Of a DNA stretch of 64,000 bases, positions 57,401-64,000 are shown one piece after another. Made by a program: the position numbers and the translations under genes. Within the stretch, counting starts at the first letter, position 1, and every line of letters begins with the position of its first letter. The DNA is from Rehmannia glutinosa (lineage: Eukaryota; Streptophyta; Magnoliopsida; Lamiales; Orobanchaceae). The notes beneath the pieces were generated by a model, which saw nothing but the letters and a program-made list of their open reading frames with translations, did not search any database and was not told the origin of the DNA. The DNA is taken from positions 82,160,477 through 82,224,476 of the forward strand of contig CM071928.1 in assembly GCA_016081115.2 (NCBI GenBank), written 5' to 3'.

Positions 57401-58170
57401 GCTTCGAGAGTCTCATTGAGGATATATCAGGGGTTCCGATTCTGCTGGGTCCGAGGATATCATGAGGTGGATGCTTACCTCTCACGGTGGGTTCTCTATG
57501 TCTTCGCTTGGGATTCTCTCCAGGGATAGAAATGCTCGTAACCTTCTTGCACGGTGCCATTTGGAACGATGCTCTTATCCCTACTATCTCCATATTCCTT
57601 TGGCGCCTCCTTCGTAATCGTCTTCTGTGGATATCAAGCTTCAGGCACGTGGCACTTCCCTTGCCTCACGTTCTTTGGTGTTGCTTGAATAATCCACACT
57701 CTTCTCCTCGGTCGAATCTATCCCTCACCTCTTTTTGATGAATGATCTTGTTCGATCCGTGTGGAATCACTTTCTTCCTTGGTTTGACACTACACTTCCA
57801 CACACCACCGATATGATATTGTTCCTTTCATTTCGGAGAAACCGCACACACGGATCACACACGAGACACTTGAGTTTCTTGGTTCCCTCGCTTGATTTTA
57901 TGGTTTGTGCGGACGGAAAGGAATAGTGTCAAGCATCGACAAATTCCTTTCTTGGCATCTCACATTATTTGGCGGTGGAGCGGTATCTACGGATCCTTGT
58001 TTCGGTCGGCGTCGAGCCCATCAGTTGGTCCGGATGCTTCCCTCTTGTTGGCTTTTTGCGGGAGTGCTCCACCACAGTTCCACGCAGCCGAGGATGGTGA
58101 TTTGGCGAGCTCCTCGGCCCCCTCGGATCAAGCCGAACACGGATGGTTCGTTTGATCCGGCACATTGATT
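54494..58170 (+). pseudogene. LINE ORF2, endonuclease/reverse transcriptase/RNase H, frameshifted
   Basis: The endonuclease starts MSIKFLTWNVRGIANPG (54494); the SGDFNIF motif is near 54895. The reverse transcriptase has VSGPDGFSSLFFQRLW (about 55820), LRQGDPLSPALFVLAAEYLS (about 56365) and LAYADDVVIFTRA, the active site (about 56505). The RNase H-like end has KPNTDGSFDPA (about 58130). The VDMAKAYDRV-type motif near 56195 is destroyed by one missing base, and many similar short indels occur. At least eight frame changes are needed, so the protein is not made as read. Confidence 0.85.
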
Positions 58171-58818
58171 CTTTGGCGGAGGGGGTTTGATACGGGATCA
58201 TTTGGGCGAGACTTATGTTGGCTTTTCACGTTCCTTCCGGCGGTGTCAGCTTTCATGCCGAGCTACTAGCGCTTGAGATGGGATTGCGGCATGCCCGCGG
58301 TTCTCACTTGATTTGGATCGAGTTGGACGCATGCGGCGGTGGTCACCACGATCACTTCGGTGGCCTTGGCTCTTGGCGCAGGTTCAAAGATACCCCGATT
58401 CGCATTCGGAACATCTTTGAGGACCTTGACTCGATTTCCCACATACACAGAGAGGGAATCGGCCCCGAGATCACCTAGCGGAGTTGGGAGCTCGCCTGCT
58501 GGCGATCACTTTGTTGATGAGGGCACGGCCTCTCACCACCTCCTAGCGCTCATTCGGATGGACCACGGTTGGGATACCCGAGCTTGATTTTCATAGATCA
58601 TTGGTTCTCATTGTATTTTTAGATTCTCATTATGATAGTCTTTCTAGATATCTTAGTGATAGGTTATTTGTTCTTTGATTTTCTCCCGCCTTGACGGGCA
58701 TGACATTGTATGACATTTTGTTTATTTGATATACAGGTAGGGGATCACGCCTCAATCCCCCACCCCCCGGGGTGTTATTTTGCTTTAAAAAAAAAAAAAA
58801 AAACAAAGAAAGACATAA

Positions 58819-60603
58819 CAAGACCATGTGAAAGGGCCATGCATGAGGCTTTCTTAAAATTGGAAAGTATGCAAAAAGATATTTGGTAAGCAACCCTAGT
58901 AGGCTAGTAGTAGCCTACAACATCCAAAAATAAGTACTTATAATGTAATTTTTTGAATAGGTCAAGGACCACTGCTTGTGTGACACCACACACCTTATTG
59001 TAGAAGCAATTAAGTGAGAGTAATACCGATAAAAAAAAAAAAGTGAGAGTAATGTGGCAGTGTGGATGAATTTCATCCATCCATTCCTTTTAATCAATGG
59101 TTCAGATTACTCTTAAAAATACACCAATTTTCAATTATTTTATGTGTAAAAAGGACAAATCGGTAACTCTCAAAACTGTGTAACAATAATATCATATTTA
59201 ATTACCTAAAATCAAGAGATATCATCAATATCACATTCCCACAATAGACACGCCAAATCATAAGCCTAAAAAAACGGCTTTCATCATCTTCATTCTTCAT
59301 TTACACGAAACAACAAGAAGAGAAAAATATCTCTGCATTAAAAACACAAAATCCATCCTATCCACAATAATTGAGATGGAAAGGCTTGATGCTTTTTTTA
59401 GTATACAAATATTGACAACATTGTACACTTTAAGACTATTTTGATGTATAAATGTGAATACTTTGGTGTACAAATATTTAGGATATTGTGTGAAAAAGTG
59501 TACAAATTATGCAGATTTTAATGATAAAAATATCCAACACGTTGAAGTCCGAGAGCGCCTAGTAATATCTCCCGACTCTACCAAGTAGTGGGTACCTGAA
59601 ATAGAACAAAATAAAATACCGCGAATAGGCATGCAATTTGCCACTTTGGAGAAAATTGTGGAATTTTATAGGAAATACGGCAAACGATACGGCTTCGACA
59701 TACAAATAAGTACCTCAAGGAAAAGGCAATCTGTGCAAGTAACAAATTAAAGAGAAAATGTGGCACGTGTGGCAAAATTGCATCACACAATAACCGTACA
59801 TGTCGCGAACAACCTACAGAATGAGAAAATCATTTTTCATGCATTTTCAATATTATACTTTGCAATACTCAGATCAAACATTTGTCTTTTTTTAATTGTA
59901 TGTCATTTATTGTCTAATTTTATGTCATTTCCATACTAAATGTGCATCATTTTTATGTATGTATAACTAAATAAAAAATAATTGGCCCCAAACCATAAAT
60001 GATTCGAGAGAATAACTGTTATATGTGTGCCTAGTTATTATTAAGTATACACCATTTCATCACTAATTATGGGCCAACTTGTCTTGTCTTCAATTTTTTT
60101 GGTATTTTTATACCATTTTCAAAATTAAACACTATATGTGTGCCAAATTACTACTAAATTTACCACAACATCGTTAATTATACGTTCAAAAATAAATTGA
60201 ATTTCAATTTTTAAACGGTTTCATTGAAATCTAAAAACAAGCATAATATTAGTACTAACAATGCACATAGTGCTTATAAAATATGCACTAAAAATGATTT
60301 ACACCCGTACAAAAGGCTTCATTGTAACATGTATATACCAAAAGGTAATAAACATGTACCACAATGCTTCTAACTGTGCACTATTTATTCACTAAATATA
60401 CAACATAAAAAAGTCACATCTTAAAACATAGAAAATATATTTGCATCAATTCGTTTGCAATAAGTCACCAACATGTTGTCAAATTAGCACTGAAATATCA
60501 TAGTCTAGTCTAATATTCTACGCTGAAAACATACTTAAACACCCTATCTAACAAAACAAACCAAAATATCCATATAAAATCTATTTGTCACTGACAAATT
60601 TTT
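58819..60603. other. AT-rich intergenic DNA
   Basis: No gene seen. Apart from the micro-insertion at 59025, it holds loose repetition of tgtgcaccatttNNt-like and tgtacaaat-like phrases (59400-60480) that may be an old repeat. Confidence 0.5.
59025..59040 (+). mobile_element. 16-bp poly(A) micro-insertion
   Basis: aagtgagagtaat at 59012-59024 and 59041-59053 enclose accgat followed by A residues. Same plan as the insertions at 12457, 31223 and 32164. Confidence 0.6.
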
Positions 60604-61844
60604 TGTTAGATAAATGTTTTTATCATGATTTTGATGATTTTGTTCAAATGAGTTTTTAAACCAAAACAATGTCCCTAAATGTTGTCTAAATACTTCCGAT
60701 CGATTTAAAATATTTTTACTATTTTTGGAGTATTTCTTGGAGTTTATTTTCGATAAAAATTGGACAACACATTTGTTTCAGCTCGATAGAGTCGCCCTAT
60801 AGGGCAACCCGTACCTGAGTTGAGTTTTGAAACAGAAAAAGAGACGTAGAAAAAATTATGGAGGGCGACCGGTCGACCAGGGTGGTCGACCGGTAGGGGC
60901 GACCGGTACCTGGGCGCCCTCCTGAAGATGTTGTCTTCTCTGTTTCGATTTTTGAACAACCCCAATCGGTCAAGATCAAGGGCAACTGGTCGAACCCCCC
61001 TCCGACCGGTCCCCCTGTGTAAAAATTGCAGAAAACCAATTTCGATCTTATCTCTGCGCGACAGGTCGAACCCCTGGTTTATCAGCAAACTATCCGTTGC
61101 ATTTTCAGACAGCTTTTCCCTAATTTGTGGGATTGATTTCTAACAGCTATATTGATGATTTTAAATGGTTTCTTTTGCAGCAAATCACTCCCCAAGGAGG
61201 ATCCTATGTCTGGAAATCAAAGCCAAGACCTCTCCTATAAATAGAGGCTTCATTCAAGCAACAAGATACAACACATCACACAAGCAAAGAGCAAACAAGC
61301 AAACACATTCATATATCTTGTTGTATTAGCCTAAGCACTTTCACTTGCACACATTTGAGGTCTAGGCTTTCAATTATTAATTACACTTGTACTCATATTG
61401 TACCATTCATTATTGAGTTGTAATCTTGATTTTGGTCATCATCCAACACAAGACATCCTTGTGAGTATTCTTGTGGTAAGAATACACTTGGGTGATCTAG
61501 GTGATAGGTGTTTGGAGAGTGTGGTATTCTTCAAAGGTGGTAAGGAAGATTGTGGTAATCTCCTTAAAGGTGTTGTAAGAGGATTGTGGTAATCCTCAAG
61601 GTGTTGTATTAATTTTGGTAATTAATAAAATTTCTTTTTCTTTTTTGAAACCCATCCTGGATATACTGGGTGGTAGAGCACGTAGTCCCTAGGTGGGGTG
61701 AAGATCTTTAAATCAACGTGTGTTGTTTATTTCTGTATTTAGCTTTCATCTTTGCTTGATTATTCGAAAAAGAGGGCAAATTCTAAAAAACCGAGATAAT
61801 CTATTCACCCCCCCTCTAGATTATCGTAGCCACTTGGACTAACA
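60604..61844 (+). repeat. 5' LTR of a Copia element
   Basis: 1,241 bp, TGTTAGATAAATG to ACTTGGACTAACA, followed at once by a primer site. Same family as the solo LTR at 25083-26474. The first half holds repeated gaccggtcgacc-type palindromes (60860-61080), and the last third has three ggattgtggtaatc-type repeats (61540-61600). ctataaatag at 61234-61243 is a good TATA box. Confidence 0.9.
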
Positions 61845-61859
61845 AGTGGTATCAGAGCC
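61845..61859 (+). other. Copia primer-binding site
   Basis: agtggtatcagagcc directly after the LTR, the standard initiator-tRNA-Met primer site. Confidence 0.9.
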
Positions 61860-61901
61860 AAACTCTTTAGCTAGCTCGTTCCGAGTAAAGAGGAAAGATC
61901 C

Positions 61902-62183
61902 ATGGATACGAATGATGCTCATCTCACCACCGACGCCTCCACCAACAAGCCACCACTATTCGATGCCAACAACTACGCATTTTGGAAAGATCGTATGGAG
62001 TGCTTCCTACAAGGGTGCGGGTTCGACATTTGGAATGTGGTTGTTGAAGGAGTTGATCAACCAACCAAGAAATTGGAGGATGGCACCTCGGCTCCTAAAC
62101 CTTTCAAGGAGTTCGATGAAAATGACAAAAAAACTTTCTCTCTCAACGGTAAGGCCTTAAATATTTTGCATTGTTCTAAGTAG
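61902..62183 (+). pseudogene. Truncated Copia gag
   Basis: The ATG at 61902 opens MDTNDAHLTTDASTNKPPLF; FDANNYAFWKDRMECFLQ is the Copia gag N-terminal motif, and NGKALNILHCS follows. The frame is open for 93 codons and then runs into foreign sequence at about 62181. The rest of the element is absent from the window, so it is 5' only. The intact frame here contrasts with the broken ORFs of the SIRE-like element and the LINE. Confidence 0.85.
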
Positions 62184-62768
62184 GGTTGTAAAAGAATCGA
62201 ATCGAATCGAATATTCGCAGTATTCGATTCGAATTCGACTAATATTCGAATATTCATATTCGTATTCATTTATTATTCGAATTAAAAAATATATTCGTAT
62301 TCGATTCGACCAATATATTCGAATATATTCGATTCGATTCGAATATTCGTATTCGAATTTTTTTAATTATTTTATATAGTTTTTTCTTTAAATTGTGACT
62401 AATTTATAATATAAAATTAAAATCTGAATAATAAAAAACTTAAAAATAAGTACTAGTTGGTAATAAATTAAATTAACATAGGAATTATGAAATATATATA
62501 CATATATATAATATCAATACTAATATATATGTATTTCAATACTAATATATATGTATTTATTAGTAATATAGATATAAATATATATTATTCGAATATTCCA
62601 TTCGAATATCGAATCGAATATTGTGTTAATCGAATTCAAATTTGAAAATAATACGAATCAAAAAATATATTCTTATTTGAATTCTTATTCGAATTTGTCG
62701 AATTCGAATCATGATATTCGAATTCGAATCGCGAATCGAATAAAGAATATTTGATTCTTTTACATCTG
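62181..62768. mobile_element. Foldback element made of attcgaatcgaat-type repeats
   Basis: The left end tagggttgtaaaagaatc pairs imperfectly with the right end gattcttttacatctga. Inside each end are runs of tcgaatcgaat/attcgattcga, and the centre is AT-rich. The terminus resembles hAT (TAGGGNTG), but an 8-bp target duplication is not seen, so the right end may be truncated. It interrupts the gag gene. Confidence 0.6.
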
Positions 62769-62779
62769 ATGGCTCAAAA

Positions 62780-64000
62780 GCTACTCTAGAAAACCATAGG
62801 CAAGTGCACCTATCGTTTTGTAATATAGATTATTGAGTACCGAGTGCCATTCCCACGAGGATTGTAAGTACTAATAATTACCGTCTTTTTGTTATTTAAT
62901 CTAGCAATTTTCAGAGTTTTGTTTGTTTAATGAAAATGAAAAATAGAGAATTTTAAAATAATTGCAACTTACAAAAGATCAAATAAAAATAGATTGTAGA
63001 ATTAAGAAATCAAGAGCTAGAAATGTGTTTGAATGTAAATCCCTCTAGAATGTTTTCTGTGATTTAACAAGATAAAAATACAACCATAATCCCTTAAGCA
63101 AAAACCAACCTCTTTTAGTAAAATCTCATGTTTCATGGACCGTAGAAATTCCCAATTTAAGTTAAACCTCTATCGAGCGCGAATAACTTCTAATCTCAAG
63201 TTGATTAACGAAATCTCTTTCTAGTTAAAACCCCCAAGACAACATTATAACGATTTGTGAATTCTCATATTAGGTTTGACCTAATCCATAAGATTTATGT
63301 CGTCTATATCTAGGATTGCATGCAACTCTTTTCACTTATATAGGTTCTATTTCACCATGAATCTCTCGATTTCCCGGATGAAAAATAAACTTCAAATCAA
63401 TATTGTGCATATACCAATTTGAATGAATAAAGCATAATATAAGTGAATCACACAAAACATGAAGATTTTATTAAAAACATACAAACCTTAATCACAAATT
63501 CATTCTAGAGTTCATTACATTCAAACACTAGAAATTTAGCTACACATGGCTTTGACAAAAGACTATACTACACAAGAAGATATGAATAAAATGAACATGG
63601 TGTACTTAGCTCTTATTCAAGACCAATACAAGACTTCCTCCTTGGTTGATTGCAATGATGTTGAGCTCCAAGCCTTCTCCTCTATTGCTCTTCAACTTCC
63701 AACTCTACCTCTCTTTTATCCTCTCAATGTATTTTGCTTTGAAACTTAGAATATACAATGAATATACAATGAATCTCTCTATCAATGAATACTATATGAA
63801 TTATCTATTTCCAACTCAAACTCTTGGCTTTTATAGGCACCATCTTTGTGAAAGAACACATCAATAATGCTAACAAATGCTCCACTTCCATGGTTGTTGG
63901 TTGAATCATTGTGTGCACATTCATGGTTGAGTTGGTTGAATCATTGTGTCCACATGACAATTGAGGGAATAATAGAGCTTGGTGCATCAAAATGAGGTGT
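62780..64000 (-). repeat. Possible LTR-type repeat, runs off the window
   Basis: ggcaagtgcacctatcgttt, followed by taccgagtgccattcccacg, resembles the border between LTR and primer region of plant Gypsy elements read on the minus strand. No protein domain is visible to the window end, and the chance ORFs are unrelated to known families. Low certainty. Confidence 0.3.

Larger units (their letters stand above)
51395..58801 (+). mobile_element. Full-length L1-type LINE with exact 17-bp target duplication
   Basis: Flanked by aacaaagaaagacataa at 51378-51394 and 58802-58818, ending in an A run at 58787-58801. 7.4 kb: 5' UTR about 255 bases, ORF1 (DUF4283 plus zinc knuckle), ORF2 (endonuclease, reverse transcriptase, RNase H-like end). 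The exact duplication says the insertion is young, but both ORFs are broken. GC content is higher than in the surrounding DNA. Confidence 0.92.

Overview
This is a nuclear segment of a eudicot plant genome. The evidence is AT-rich DNA, short exons split by GT-AG introns, plant-specific gene families (a DRIP-type RING/RAWUL E3 ligase and a class I KNOX homeobox gene) and dense plant retrotransposons. The species cannot be named from the sequence. No prokaryotic feature, CRISPR array, rRNA gene or intact tRNA gene is seen.

Layout. 1-1.5 kb: AT-rich upstream DNA with AT and GA microsatellites. 1.5-6.8 kb (+): a seven-exon gene for a DREB2A-interacting-protein-like RING E3 ligase. 8.2-15.2 kb (-): a five-exon KNOTTED1-like homeobox gene that matches KNAT1/BREVIPEDICELLUS closely. 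The two genes converge, with 1.4 kb between them. The 4.5 kb third intron of the KNOX gene holds two SINEs with exact target-site duplications, an RTE fragment, a 5'-truncated LINE, a large palindromic element with a microsatellite, and a very small poly(A) insertion. Its first intron carries a duplicate of the exon 1/intron 1 junction.

15.5-32 kb is gene-poor repeat DNA: a truncated RTE LINE, a 120-bp GA tract, a CACTA-like element with subterminal repeats, tandem repeats, a Copia solo LTR with an exact 5-bp duplication nested in what looks like an older Gypsy LTR, a tRNA-Gly-like SINE, an orphan promoter-like stretch and a hAT-like MITE. 32.3-46.3 kb is a 14-kb Ty1/copia element of SIRE/Maximus type with both LTRs, decayed gag-pol and about 5 kb of post-pol DNA. 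Its downstream LTR is followed by a second primer-binding-like site, so it is not a simple insertion. 46.7-50.1 kb contains two hAT-type MITEs with exact 8-bp duplications (one holding SINE-like sequence) and tRNA-derived SINE sequence. 51.4-58.8 kb is a full-length L1-type LINE between exact 17-bp duplications, with broken ORFs. 60.6-62.2 kb is the 5' LTR, primer site and start of gag of a Copia element from the same family as the solo LTR at 25 kb, in the opposite orientation. It is cut off by a foldback element and more repeat DNA.

Only two host genes are supported. They act in different processes: ubiquitination of stress transcription factors, and meristem/inflorescence patterning. Nothing links them functionally. 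I did not find a convincing new gene system. The points most worth following are the lost conserved block in the DRIP-like protein, the duplicated splice junction in the KNOX gene, a set of 13-26-bp poly(A) insertions with long target duplications, and an indel pattern in the transposons that may reflect assembly error.
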